Assembly: GCA_014138725.1 (NCBI GenBank)
Contig: JACJID010000006.1
Location: forward strand, 494,001 to 558,000
Length of the DNA: 64,000 nt
Source of the DNA: Kutzneria viridogrisea
GTDB lineage: Bacteria; Actinomycetota; Actinomycetes; Mycobacteriales; Pseudonocardiaceae
Direction of reading: 5' to 3'
How positions within the stretch are numbered: position 1 is the first letter of the stretch; the number at the start of each line of letters is the position of its first letter. Below are positions 26,895-34,893 of this stretch, piece by piece. The notes beneath the pieces were generated by a model. It was not told the DNA's origin. It did no database searches and saw only the letters and a program-made list of their open reading frames with translations. The position numbers and the translations under genes are program-made.

Positions 26895-27569
26895 GTGGCC
26901 GTGATCCGGCCGGCCCTGGTGCTGTCCAGGGTGCTGCACCGCTACGACGGGACCACCGCGGTGGAGCACCTCACGCTGAGCGTGCCGACCCGGTCCCTGT
27001 ACGGGCTGCTCGGCCCCCGCGGCGCGGGCAAGAGCACCGTGCTGGACATCGCCGCCGGGCTGCGCCAGCCCACCTCGGGCCGGGTCCGGGTCTTCGGCGT
27101 CGACCCGTCCAGCGACCCCACCGCGGTGACCGGGCTGGTCGGCTCCTCCCCGAGGCACACCCCGGAACTGGCCGCGTTGACCGCCCGTGAGCTGCTGGTC
27201 CGCGCGGGCACCCGGCGCGGGCTGGAGGCCGAGGTTGCCGCCAGGCACGCCCAGGAGCTGCTGCACGCCTTCGCGCTCGGCGAGGTCGCCGACCGGGTGA
27301 TCGCGGACAGCCCGGCGGGCACCTGGCAGCGCCTCGCGGTGGCCGCCGCGATGCCGCACTTCCCGCGCCTGCTGGTGCTGGACGATCCCTTCGCCGGTGC
27401 GGGCGCGCACGACGTGGAGATCATCACGACCCTGCTGCGCCGGTACGTCTCGGCGGGCCGGACCGTGCTGCTGGCCACCGACTCGCGGGCGCTGGCCGAG
27501 CGGACCTGCACGCACCTGGCCGTGCTGGATCGGGGCAGGCTCACTGGGCAGCGAATCCTGCCCGCCTGA
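26895..27569 (+). CDS. Degenerate ABC-type ATPase domain protein, no permease
   Basis: 224 residues from GTG 26895; GTG 26868 or 26901 are possible, as no ribosome site is clear. The fold is that of a DrrA/CcmA-like ATPase. Walker A is GPRGAGKST (Arg where Asn is usual), but the LSGGQ signature is replaced by SPAGTWQRLAVA. Walker B reads LLVLDDPFAGAG, with Asp in place of the catalytic Glu, and the H-loop His is absent (VLLATDSRALAE, where ATHD is expected). No transmembrane partner is encoded nearby. It can probably bind ATP, but hydrolysis is doubtful. It may be a decaying export ATPase or a regulatory NTP-binding protein. Confidence 0.75.
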   Translation: MAVIRPALVLSRVLHRYDGTTAVEHLTLSVPTRSLYGLLGPRGAGKSTVLDIAAGLRQPTSGRVRVFGVDPSSDPTAVTGLVGSSPRHTPELAALTARELLVRAGTRRGLEAEVAARHAQELLHAFALGEVADRVIADSPAGTWQRLAVAAAMPHFPRLLVLDDPFAGAGAHDVEIITTLLRRYVSAGRTVLLATDSRALAERTCTHLAVLDRGRLTGQRILPA

Positions 27570-27626
27570 GCGCGTCACCCGCGAGGACCGGGGTGAGGAT
27601 CGTCATGGTCACGCAACAGGGGGATG

Positions 27627-27644
27627 GATAGGGGTTGTGTACCC
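27627..27644 (+). promoter_or_regulatory. Second copy of the GATAGGGGTTGT-NN-ACCC motif
   Basis: GATAGGGGTTGT followed after two bases by ACCC, with the same spacing as at 24271-24288. The core GGGT-N5-ACCC is an inverted repeat. It lies about 165 bp upstream of the two-component genes. Shared control with the carboxylase/thioesterase unit is a hypothesis; a match of this size can also arise by chance in 64 kb. Confidence 0.35.
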
Positions 27645-27687
27645 GATCGGGTGGACATAGTGTCTGCGGCAACGCACCGCGAGGGCA

Positions 27688-27736
27688 GCGACTCAAAATC
27701 GCCAGCCGGGCGGACCGGGTACCGACTCAAAATCGG
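27688..27736 (+). other. Two anticodon-arm-like hairpins (tRNA-Leu(CAA)-like) as a 34-bp direct repeat
   Basis: The 13-mer CGACTCAAAATCG occurs at 27689-27701 and again at 27723-27735. Each copy folds as a 4-bp stem with a seven-base loop CTCAAAA, that is U33, anticodon CAA and a purine at 37, exactly as in a tRNA-Leu(CAA) anticodon arm. No acceptor stem or TTC-type T-loop could be fitted around either, so this is not a complete tRNA gene. It may be tRNA debris or a regulatory repeat for the adjacent two-component genes. Confidence 0.4.
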
Positions 27737-27745
27737 ACATCCGGC

Positions 27746-27779
27746 AGAACGGGTGGACTCCGCGGAGTCCACCCGTTCT
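27746..27779. terminator. Perfect 34-bp palindrome, terminator-like
   Basis: The left half begins AGAACGGGTGGACTCCG and the right half is its exact complement, giving a 17-bp stem without loop bases, followed by TCGTTG. It lies directly after the tRNA-like repeats, as terminators do after tRNA genes, and 30 bp before the kinase start. Confidence 0.65.
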
Positions 27780-27808
27780 TCGTTGTCGGCCCACTACGCT
27801 GACCGGTT

Positions 27809-28945
27809 GTGCGGCAGTCCTCCCGGTGGTGGCCCACCTCGCTCTGGTTCACCATGTGGGCGCTGGGCACCGTGTTCCTCGCGGGCACGCTGGCCACCGC
27901 GCGGGTGGGGGACCGATACTGGCTGTGGATCGGCTACGGGCTGTGCGCCGTGCTCTGGCTCGTCTTCGTGCTGGGCGACAACCGCGCCCCGCTGGTGGCC
28001 AGGTCGGCGCTCGTGGCCAACGCCCTGCTGGCCGCCGCGCTGATCGGACCGGCGCCGGAGGGCACGCCGGTGATCCTGGCCTGCCTGGGCATGACGGCCT
28101 TCGCCTCGCTGGCGGAGATCCGCCTGCCGGTGATCGTCCTGCTGCTGCTCACCGTGCTGGCGGTGACCACCCTGAGCTGGTGGACCAGCACCCAGGAGCT
28201 GGAGTCGCTGGTGGCCGACCTGGCCGCGCTGGTGATCGTCGCGCTGCTCGGGCTCAACCGCAGGCTGTACCTGGTGCAGGTGCGGCAGAGCCGGGAACTG
28301 GTGGAGCAGACGCGCCTGGCGCAGGCCGAGCACGCCCGCGCCGCGGCACTGGACGAACGCGCGCGCATCGCCAGGGAACTGCACGACGTGCTGGCCCACT
28401 CGCTGGGCGCGCTGACCGTGCAGCTGGAGGTCGCCGAGGCCGTGCTCAGCGAGCGCGGGGACGTCGAGGCGGCGCGCAAGCTGGTGCTCCGTTCGCGCAA
28501 GCTCGCGGTGCAGGGGCTGGTCGAGGCGCGCAGCGCGGTGACCGCGTTGCGCGAGGACGTGCCCGCGCTGGCCGAGGCCCTGGCCGAGAAGGTCGCCGAG
28601 CACGGCCGTGACCACGGGGTGCGCGCCGGGTTCACCACCGTGGGCCCGGAGCGCGCGATCGGCTCACCGGCCGCGGTCGCACTGCTGCGCACGGCCCGTG
28701 AGGCGCTGACCAACGCCGCCAGGCACGCCCCCGGCGCGGCGGTCGAGGTGCGGCTGAGCTTCCTGGACGGCCTGCTCCGGTTGGAGGTCGGCAACGACCC
28801 GCCCGCGCGGGCGCCCGAGGCCGAGCCGGGTGGGCACGGGCTGGTCGGTATGCGGGAACGGCTCACCCTGGCCGGCGGCACGCTGACCACCGGGCCGCGT
28901 GCGGGCGGTACCGGCTGGCTGGTCACGGCGGAGGTGCCCGGATGA
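27809..28945 (+). CDS. Sensor histidine kinase (NarL/DesK class)
   Basis: 378 residues from GTG. No Shine-Dalgarno is present, but TACGCT ends eight bases upstream, so a leaderless transcript is likely. Residues 1-150 contain about five membrane segments with very short loops, suggesting a signal sensed within the membrane. The HisKA_3 helix carries RIARELHDVLAHSLGALTVQLE (His at about residue 193). The ATPase domain has EALTNAARHA, a weak N-box and HGLVGMRERL. Its stop overlaps the start of the response regulator. It sits between assembly-line support genes and may control them. Confidence 0.9.
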   Translation: MRQSSRWWPTSLWFTMWALGTVFLAGTLATARVGDRYWLWIGYGLCAVLWLVFVLGDNRAPLVARSALVANALLAAALIGPAPEGTPVILACLGMTAFASLAEIRLPVIVLLLLTVLAVTTLSWWTSTQELESLVADLAALVIVALLGLNRRLYLVQVRQSRELVEQTRLAQAEHARAAALDERARIARELHDVLAHSLGALTVQLEVAEAVLSERGDVEAARKLVLRSRKLAVQGLVEARSAVTALREDVPALAEALAEKVAEHGRDHGVRAGFTTVGPERAIGSPAAVALLRTAREALTNAARHAPGAAVEVRLSFLDGLLRLEVGNDPPARAPEAEPGGHGLVGMRERLTLAGGTLTTGPRAGGTGWLVTAEVPG

Positions 28946-29595
28946 TCGAGTTGATCAAGGTGCTCGTGGTGGACGACCAGCAGCTCATCCGCGAGGGACT
29001 GGTCGCGCTGCTGGAGCTGCTGGCCGACGTCCAGGTGCTGGGCACCGCCGCGGACGGGGAGCAGGCGCTGCGCCTGGTCGCGCAGGAGCGGCCGGACGTG
29101 GTGCTGATGGACCTGCGCATGCCGGTGCTGGACGGGGTGGCGGCCACCGGGCTGCTGGCCAAGCGGTACCCGGAGGTGGCCGTGGTGGTGCTGACCACCT
29201 ACGCCGACGACGAGTCGATCAGCGCGGCCCTGCTGGCCGGGGCGCGCGGCTACCTGACCAAGGACGCGGGCCGGGTGGAGATCGCGGCGGCGGTGCGCTC
29301 GGCGGCGGCCGGGCAGTCCACCTTCGACGCCGAGGTCTCGCGCCGGCTGGTCGCCGCGCTGGCCGCGCCGCGACCGGCACCGAAGCGGCCCGCGCCGGAC
29401 GGGCTGACCGCCCGCGAGGCGGAGGTGCTCACGCTGATCGCGCAGGGCCTGAGCAACGGGCAGATCGCCGAGCGGTTGGTGATCGGCGAGACCACCGTCA
29501 AGACGCACATCAACAACGCGTTCGCCAAGATCGGCGCCCGCAGCCGGGGCGAGGCGATCCGCTACGCCTACCGGGAGGGCCTGGCTCAGGACTGA
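28942..29595 (+). CDS. LuxR/NarL-family response regulator
   Basis: 217 residues. The receiver domain has the acidic pair in VVDDQQ, phospho-Asp in VLMDLRMPVLDG (about residue 56), Thr in LTTYADD and Lys in LTKDAG. The C-terminal LuxR HTH reads LTAREAEVLTLIAQGLSNGQIAERL followed by TTVKTHINNAF. It is translationally coupled to the preceding kinase (ATGA). It overlaps the end of the convergent PPTase gene by ten bases. Likely targets include the repeat-rich promoter region upstream of the kinase. Confidence 0.93.
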   Translation: MIELIKVLVVDDQQLIREGLVALLELLADVQVLGTAADGEQALRLVAQERPDVVLMDLRMPVLDGVAATGLLAKRYPEVAVVVLTTYADDESISAALLAGARGYLTKDAGRVEIAAAVRSAAAGQSTFDAEVSRRLVAALAAPRPAPKRPAPDGLTAREAEVLTLIAQGLSNGQIAERLVIGETTVKTHINNAFAKIGARSRGEAIRYAYREGLAQD

Positions 29596-30263
29596 GCCGG
29601 GACCGCGATCGCGGTCTGCACCAGGCCGCCGCGCACCTGCCAGCGCCCGGCGAACCCGGTCAGCTCGCGGCCCGCCACCCGCGGCCCCGGCACCAGCAGC
29701 CGCGCGGTGAACGTGCCGTCCTCGGGGTCCACCAGCAGGCTGGCCTCCTCGAAGCCCAGCATCCTGCGGGCCAGCGGGAACCAGGCCTTGTACACGCTCT
29801 CCTTGGCGCTGAACAGCAGCCGGTCCCAGTGCACGCTCCGGTCGGCGGCGGCCAACCGGCGCAGCCACATCCGCTCCTCGGGCAGGGACACCGCGTCCAG
29901 CACGCCCTCGGGCAGCGGCTCGTTCGGTTCGGCGTCCACCCCGACCGTGCGCAGGTCGCGCGCGTGGGCCAGCACGGCGGCCCGGTAGCCCGCGCAGTGC
30001 GTGATGCTGCCCACCACACCCTCGGGCCACTGCGGGGCGCCGCGGTCCCCGGGCAGCACGGGGCTGGCGGGCAGGCCGAGTTCGGCCATCGCCTTGCGCG
30101 CGCACAACCTCGCGGTGGTGAATTCCCGGCGGCGCTTGTCCACGCTGGCGCCCAGCACGGCCAGCTCCTCGGCGAACAGCTCGCCCTGCTCGGAGTCGTC
30201 GAACGCTTCCGCGCAGGCGACCTCGGCGGGCAGTATGTCCTCGATCACGATTGCTCCATGCAT
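29586..30263 (-). CDS. 4'-phosphopantetheinyl transferase (Sfp/EntD type)
   Basis: 225 residues from ATG (MHGAIVIEDILPAEVA). It attaches the CoA phosphopantetheine arm to carrier proteins of PKS, NRPS and fatty acid systems. Motifs: RLCARKAMAELG, GSITHCAGYRAA, the magnesium-binding VGVDAEPNEPLP, and FSAKESVYKAW with the conserved WxxKES-type glutamate and lysine. These match the EntD-like subgroup of actinomycete enzymes. A long empty region follows on its 5' side towards the LAL regulator. Being a general activator, its presence here supports the view that these genes serve an assembly line not in the window. Confidence 0.9.
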   Translation of the reverse strand: MHGAIVIEDILPAEVACAEAFDDSEQGELFAEELAVLGASVDKRRREFTTARLCARKAMAELGLPASPVLPGDRGAPQWPEGVVGSITHCAGYRAAVLAHARDLRTVGVDAEPNEPLPEGVLDAVSLPEERMWLRRLAAADRSVHWDRLLFSAKESVYKAWFPLARRMLGFEEASLLVDPEDGTFTARLLVPGPRVAGRELTGFAGRWQVRGGLVQTAIAVPAQS

Positions 30264-31148
30264 CGGCTCGGACTTCGACGCTATTGCGTGTGGATCACGA
30301 CACGCAACCGGCAAAGTCGAGGCGCGTACCCCTGTCGGACGCTTGCGATTCACACTGGGTTGAATTCACATTCCGAGAAAGCGTGACTGGTCATACCATG
30401 CTCTCTCGTGAGCGGCAAGAGTCCTTGACGTTTCATGGATGTTTCGGCGCACGGCGAGGTTCGGGCAAGAGTCCCGCACATTTCCTTGACATGTCGGCCC
30501 GGTTGTGAGTGGACCTCGTCCAGGTGGCTGCGGCCATTCAGTCCAACGTACTGGGGCATGAGCACCACGAGTGCTGCTCCGGTTGCGCATGGAGACCGGT
30601 CACACGTGACTTCACCGCGTGTGCACGTGCCCGTCCGTGCGCTCCCGGGTGTGTGGCGGGGCATTGTCCGATTGGCATCGATCTGCCCGGGATTTGACTA
30701 CGTCACGCAGTGGTCCAACCGCCACCGGTGATCGACAACCTGGGCCATGTCTGATTTTGTCACAGGTGCTGAGCTGTGTCTTTGCTCATTGCTTGGCGAG
30801 GCGTCATCACCCGATCACCTGTGGTGATTATTACTTTGCGTGTCCAAACGCAGGTACGGACTGGGCCGGGTGGCCCTTGCGACCGGTGCCTGGGCGGGTA
30901 CCGACGGTGTATGCGAGGGCAGTGTTTTACGGCCCTGCCCGCCGTAGCCGGTTGCGGGCTATCTGGTCGGTCGATAAATTAGCCCCGGACCGCATTGGTG
31001 TGCTGCCTGGGGACGGCTGGGGGTTCCCGGTGGCCGCGGCCGGGGTTGCCGGTGTCGCCGCGTGTCGGTGTTCACCTGCTCTGGCTGTCGGCCGCTCAGG
31101 GACCGTGTCGGTCGCGACCCTGGCTTGCCGGGGGGTGAGGACACTGCT
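30264..31148 (+). promoter_or_regulatory. 885-bp gene-free control region before the LAL regulator
   Basis: This is a large gap with lower GC than its surroundings and no convincing gene. It contains ATCACC-TGT-GGTGAT (30814-30828), preceded by another ATCACC at 30805-30810, as an operator candidate. A good promoter lies at TTGCGG (30952-30957), 17 bases, TAAATT (30975-30980), predicting a leader of about 160 bases. A 57-codon frame from 30558 (MSTTSAAPVAHG) has no ribosome site and atypical composition. Such long control regions are common before pathway-specific LAL genes. Confidence 0.5.
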
Positions 31149-33935
31149 ATGGCGCTGCCTTTTGAATTGGTCGACCTGACTGACACGTCACCATTGGAAT
31201 TGGTCGAGCGCGACGCGGAACTGAATCATCTTGACTGCCTGGTGCGTGATTGTGCGGACGGCCGGGGTGGGGTCGTGCTGGTCGCCGGTGGGGTGGCGAC
31301 GGGCAAGACGGAGCTGTTGTACGCGTTCGCCGAGCGGGCTGCCGAGCGGGCGGTGGTGCTGACGGCGACGGGGTCGCGGGTGGAGCGGACGCTGCCGTTG
31401 GGTGTGGTGTCGCAGTTGTTCCACTCGGTGGCGGTGCCGGCTGGGGTGTGGGAGCGGGTGACGGGCCTGCTGGAGGAGGGCATGTTCACCGCGGCGCTGT
31501 CGGATCCGGAGTCGGAGACGGTGGAGCACGTCCGGGCGAATGTGGTCAACGGGTTGTGCTCGGCGCTGGTGGAGGTCGCGGGTGGGCGTCCGCTGGTGAT
31601 CGTGGTGGATGACCTGCAGTACGTGGATGTGCCCTCGTTGCAGTTGTTGTTGTTCCTGGTGCGGCGGGTGCGTACGGCGCGGGTGGGTGTGGTGCTGGCC
31701 GAGGGGGTGGGTCCGGTGCAGGCCCGTCCGTTGTTCCACGGGGAGCTGACCCGCCAGGCCCGGTTCCGCCGTGTGCAGGTCGCCCCGCTGACCGAGGCCG
31801 GGGTCGAGCGGCTGCTCAGCGGCCGGATCGACACCGGGCTGGCCGGGGCCGTGCACCGGATCAGCGGGGGCAACCCGCTGCTGGTGCGCGCGCTGGTCGA
31901 GGACCACGAGAACGCCACCACGCACCCGGCGGGGCGGCCCGCCGTGGGCAAGACCTTCGGGCGCGCGGTGGTCAGCTGCCTGCGCCGCGGCGACCCGGTG
32001 CTGCTGGAGGTGGCCCGCGGCCTGGCGGTGACCGGTCCGGACACGCCCGTCACCGTGCTCTCGCAGCTGCTGGACGTGGAGACTGACACGGTCGCCAACG
32101 CACTGGAAGTCCTCGCCTGGTCGGGCATCCTCACCGCGGACGGTGAGTTCCGGCACGAGCAGGCCGTGGCCGCCGTGGTGGAGGACATGCCCGCACGGGT
32201 GCTGGCGGACCTGCACCACCGGGTCGCCGGTCTGCTGCACGACCGGGGCGAGCCCGCTGCCGCGGTGGCCCGTCACCTGGTCGCCGCGGGGCGCGCCGAC
32301 GACCCGTGGGGCGTGCAGGTGCTGCGCGAGGCCGCCGAGCAGGCGCTGGTCGCCGACCAGGTGCAGCCCGCGGTGGACTGCCTCGAGCTGACCACGAAGG
32401 TCTGCGCCGACGGGCCGCAGCGCGCGTCGATCACGACGCAGTTGTCGGGGCTGGAGTGGCGGCTGAACCCGGCCAGCGGGGCGCGGCACCTCAACCGGCT
32501 GACCGCGGCGATGCGCGCGGGCCACCTGGCCGGTGCCGACGCGAGCACCCTGGTGCGCAACCTGCTGTGGCACGGCCGGATGGACGACGCCGGGGACATG
32601 CTGGAGCTGCTGGACGGCGCCGAGGAGCAGCACATCACCGCCCTGTGGCTGTCCGCCTCCTACCCCACACTGCGCAACCGCGTACCCCCGATCGAGCCGC
32701 ACGCGCAGCTCGCGCCCGCGGTCTGCTCGGACCCGCGCCTGCAGGCCGCGCTGGCGTTGACCACCGTGCTGACCCACGGGGCCACCGAGGAGGCCATCTC
32801 CGGGGCCGAGCAGGTCCTGCAGTCCACCCGGCTGGACGCCACGACCCTCGAACCCCTCAAGTGCGCCCTGTTGGCGTTGATCTACGCGGACCGGTTGGAC
32901 AAGGCCGCGCCCTGGTGCGACCTGCTCCTGCAGGAAGCCGCCGCCCGCCGCGCCCCCGGCTGGCAGGCCCCCTTCGCCGCGATCCGCGCCGAGATCTGCA
33001 TCCGCCAGGGCGACCTGCCCCAGGCCGAACGACACGCCCGCGCCGCACTGGACCACATGTCCCCGCAAGCCTGGGGCGTGGCCATCGGCGTGCCCCTGGC
33101 CACCCTGCTCATGGCCACCACCGCCATGGGCAAACTGGAGGACACCGCGGCCCTGTTCACCCAGCCCGTGCCCCCCGCCATGCTGCAAACCCGCCACGGC
33201 CTGCACTACCTGCACGCCCGCGGCCACTACCACCTGGCCACCAACCGCCTGCACGCCGCACTCGGGGACTTCCTGTACTGCGGGGAACTCATGCGCGCCT
33301 GGGACCTGGACCTGCCCGCCCTGGTGCCCTGGCGGACCAGCGCGGCCGAGGTCTACCTGCGGCTGGGCAAACGCGACCAGGCCCGCGACCTGGTCGAGGA
33401 ACAGTTGGGCATGCTCGCCGCCGGGCCCTCCCGCAGCCGGGGCATCTCGCTGCGGCTCAAGGCCGCCACCAGCGAGGAACCCCACCGTCCCGCCCTGCTC
33501 AAGGACGCCGTGGACCAGCTCCAGGCCGCCGGTGACCGGCTGGAACTGGCCCGCGCCCTGGCCGACCTGTCCACCGTGCACCAGGCACTGGGCGAGCCCA
33601 GCCGTGCCCGCATGGCCGCCCGCCGCGCCTGGCACGTCGCCAAGGGCTGCCGCGCCGAAACCCTGCTGCCGAACTGGAACACCGAGGAACTGCCCACCCC
33701 GGTGGAGCAGGCCGAGGTGGCCGATGCCGAGGCGATCACGGCGCTGAGCGAGGCGGAGCGGCGCGTCGCGGCGCTGGCCGCGGTGGGGCACACCAACCGC
33801 GAGATCGCGGGCAAGCTCTACATCACCGTGTCCACCGTCGAGCAGCACCTGACCCGGGTCTACCGCAAGCTCAACGTCAACCGGCGCAAGGACCTGCCCG
33901 CCGGGCTGCAGCTGACCATCGCGAATTCGGCGTGA
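31149..33935 (+). CDS. Large ATP-binding LuxR-family (LAL) transcriptional regulator
   Basis: 928 residues. N-terminal AAA-type ATPase with Walker A GGVATGKTE (about residues 51-59) and Walker B VIVVDDLQYVD (about residue 155). A long helical TPR-like middle follows (residues 330-830). A C-terminal LuxR HTH begins at ALSEAERRVAALAAVG and includes HTNREIAGKLYITVSTVEQH and YRKLNVNRRKDL. LAL proteins are typical pathway-specific activators of polyketide and other secondary clusters and need ATP for activity. ATG 31149 follows GGGGGTGAGG. It is followed by a strong terminator and then the second thioesterase, its probable first target. Confidence 0.93.
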   Translation: MALPFELVDLTDTSPLELVERDAELNHLDCLVRDCADGRGGVVLVAGGVATGKTELLYAFAERAAERAVVLTATGSRVERTLPLGVVSQLFHSVAVPAGVWERVTGLLEEGMFTAALSDPESETVEHVRANVVNGLCSALVEVAGGRPLVIVVDDLQYVDVPSLQLLLFLVRRVRTARVGVVLAEGVGPVQARPLFHGELTRQARFRRVQVAPLTEAGVERLLSGRIDTGLAGAVHRISGGNPLLVRALVEDHENATTHPAGRPAVGKTFGRAVVSCLRRGDPVLLEVARGLAVTGPDTPVTVLSQLLDVETDTVANALEVLAWSGILTADGEFRHEQAVAAVVEDMPARVLADLHHRVAGLLHDRGEPAAAVARHLVAAGRADDPWGVQVLREAAEQALVADQVQPAVDCLELTTKVCADGPQRASITTQLSGLEWRLNPASGARHLNRLTAAMRAGHLAGADASTLVRNLLWHGRMDDAGDMLELLDGAEEQHITALWLSASYPTLRNRVPPIEPHAQLAPAVCSDPRLQAALALTTVLTHGATEEAISGAEQVLQSTRLDATTLEPLKCALLALIYADRLDKAAPWCDLLLQEAAARRAPGWQAPFAAIRAEICIRQGDLPQAERHARAALDHMSPQAWGVAIGVPLATLLMATTAMGKLEDTAALFTQPVPPAMLQTRHGLHYLHARGHYHLATNRLHAALGDFLYCGELMRAWDLDLPALVPWRTSAAEVYLRLGKRDQARDLVEEQLGMLAAGPSRSRGISLRLKAATSEEPHRPALLKDAVDQLQAAGDRLELARALADLSTVHQALGEPSRARMAARRAWHVAKGCRAETLLPNWNTEELPTPVEQAEVADAEAITALSEAERRVAALAAVGHTNREIAGKLYITVSTVEQHLTRVYRKLNVNRRKDLPAGLQLTIANSA

Positions 33936-33937
33936 GC

Positions 33938-33965
33938 GGTGGCCCGGGGTACCGCCCGGGCCACC
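33938..33965 (+). terminator. Terminator after the LAL regulator gene
   Basis: A perfect 11-bp stem, GGTGGCCCGGG (33938-33948) with CCCGGGCCACC (33955-33965), and a six-base loop. It begins three bases after the stop codon and separates the regulator from the thioesterase gene. Confidence 0.85.
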
Positions 33966-34061
33966 ACCGGCGCACACAATTCACGAACAGTTCGGTAACA
34001 CGTGTTGTGGGCCACATTTCCTCGTTTTTCCCGGGTGACTGATCGGGGAATAGGGGTGCTG

Positions 34062-34871
34062 ATGATCAATTCGCACCAGTACGATTCCGGTATCGGCACC
34101 GGAGAGGATCACACCACCGTCATGGCTGGACACACGCTCGACAGCCGCTGGATACGGCGATTCCACCCCTCGCCGAACAGCGCGGTCCGACTGCTGTGCC
34201 TGCCGCATGCCGGGGGCACCGCTAACTGCTTCTACCCGATGTCCGAATTGCTCTCCCCGCGCATTGAGGTGCTGTCGGTGCAGTACCCGGGCCGCCAGGA
34301 CCGGGTGCACGAGCCCTGTCTGACCGAGCTGTCCGCGCTGGCCGACTCGCTCTACGAGGAGCTGACCGGCTGGCTGGACCGGCCGCTGGCGCTGTTCGGC
34401 CACTGCATGGGCGCGCTGGTGGCCTTCGAGGTGGCCATGCGGCTGGAGCGCAGGTCACAGGTGGTGCCCGCGGCCCTGTTCGCCTCCGGCAGCCCGGGGC
34501 CCTGCGCGTTCCCGACCACCGGCAGCGACTACGGCCTGCTGGAGGACCTGCTGATGGTGGAGCGCGCCCCGCGCGGGGGCCGCTGCGTGCAGCGCACCGC
34601 CTCGGCCGCCATCCGCGCCGACTACGCCGCCGTGCTGGCCTACCAGATGCCCGCGGGCGGCGGGGTCAGCTGCCCGGTGACCGCCCTGCTCGGTGATCGC
34701 GATCCGGCCGTTGGTGTGGCCCAGGGCCGTTCCTGGAGCGAGCACACCACCGGGGTCTTCGACTTCCAGGTGTACCCGGGCGGTCGTTTCTACTTCGACT
34801 CCTGTCGCCTCGAGGTCGCCGAGGCGATCAGCGGCCAGCTGTTGCAGGACAACGCGGTGGCCCGCCGCTGA
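34062..34871 (+). CDS. Type II thioesterase paralogue with altered catalytic triad
   Basis: 269 residues from ATG 34062 (AGGGG five bases upstream). It is clearly homologous to the thioesterase at 25836 (LLCLPHAGGTA, VLSVQYPGRQDR, SWSEHTTG). Two triad positions differ: the nucleophile elbow is GHCMGA with Cys instead of Ser (codon TGC at 34404), and the catalytic His is Arg (PGGRFYF, codon CGT at 34784). The Asp in GDRDPAV is kept. Cysteine nucleophiles occur in some thioesterases, but loss of His should cripple hydrolysis. It also has about 35 extra N-terminal residues. It may be a binding or scaffold protein, or a decaying copy. Confidence 0.88.
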   Translation: MINSHQYDSGIGTGEDHTTVMAGHTLDSRWIRRFHPSPNSAVRLLCLPHAGGTANCFYPMSELLSPRIEVLSVQYPGRQDRVHEPCLTELSALADSLYEELTGWLDRPLALFGHCMGALVAFEVAMRLERRSQVVPAALFASGSPGPCAFPTTGSDYGLLEDLLMVERAPRGGRCVQRTASAAIRADYAAVLAYQMPAGGGVSCPVTALLGDRDPAVGVAQGRSWSEHTTGVFDFQVYPGGRFYFDSCRLEVAEAISGQLLQDNAVARR

Positions 34872-34893
34872 TCGACGATTCCCTGGATGGCGC

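Noticed and set aside
27640-27745. A complete tRNA-Leu(CAA) gene
   Set aside because: Only the anticodon arm fits; no acceptor pairing or GGTTCGAATCC-type T-arm could be placed around either copy.
30558-30731. Small gene of 57 codons (MSTTSAAPVAHG...)
   Set aside because: No Shine-Dalgarno, atypical codon use and no recognisable family; it lies in the LAL control region.
31188-33977. 929-codon antisense frame opposite the LAL regulator
   Set aside because: A shadow of the real gene; it shows no recognisable motif, and the sense frame has Walker and LuxR motifs.
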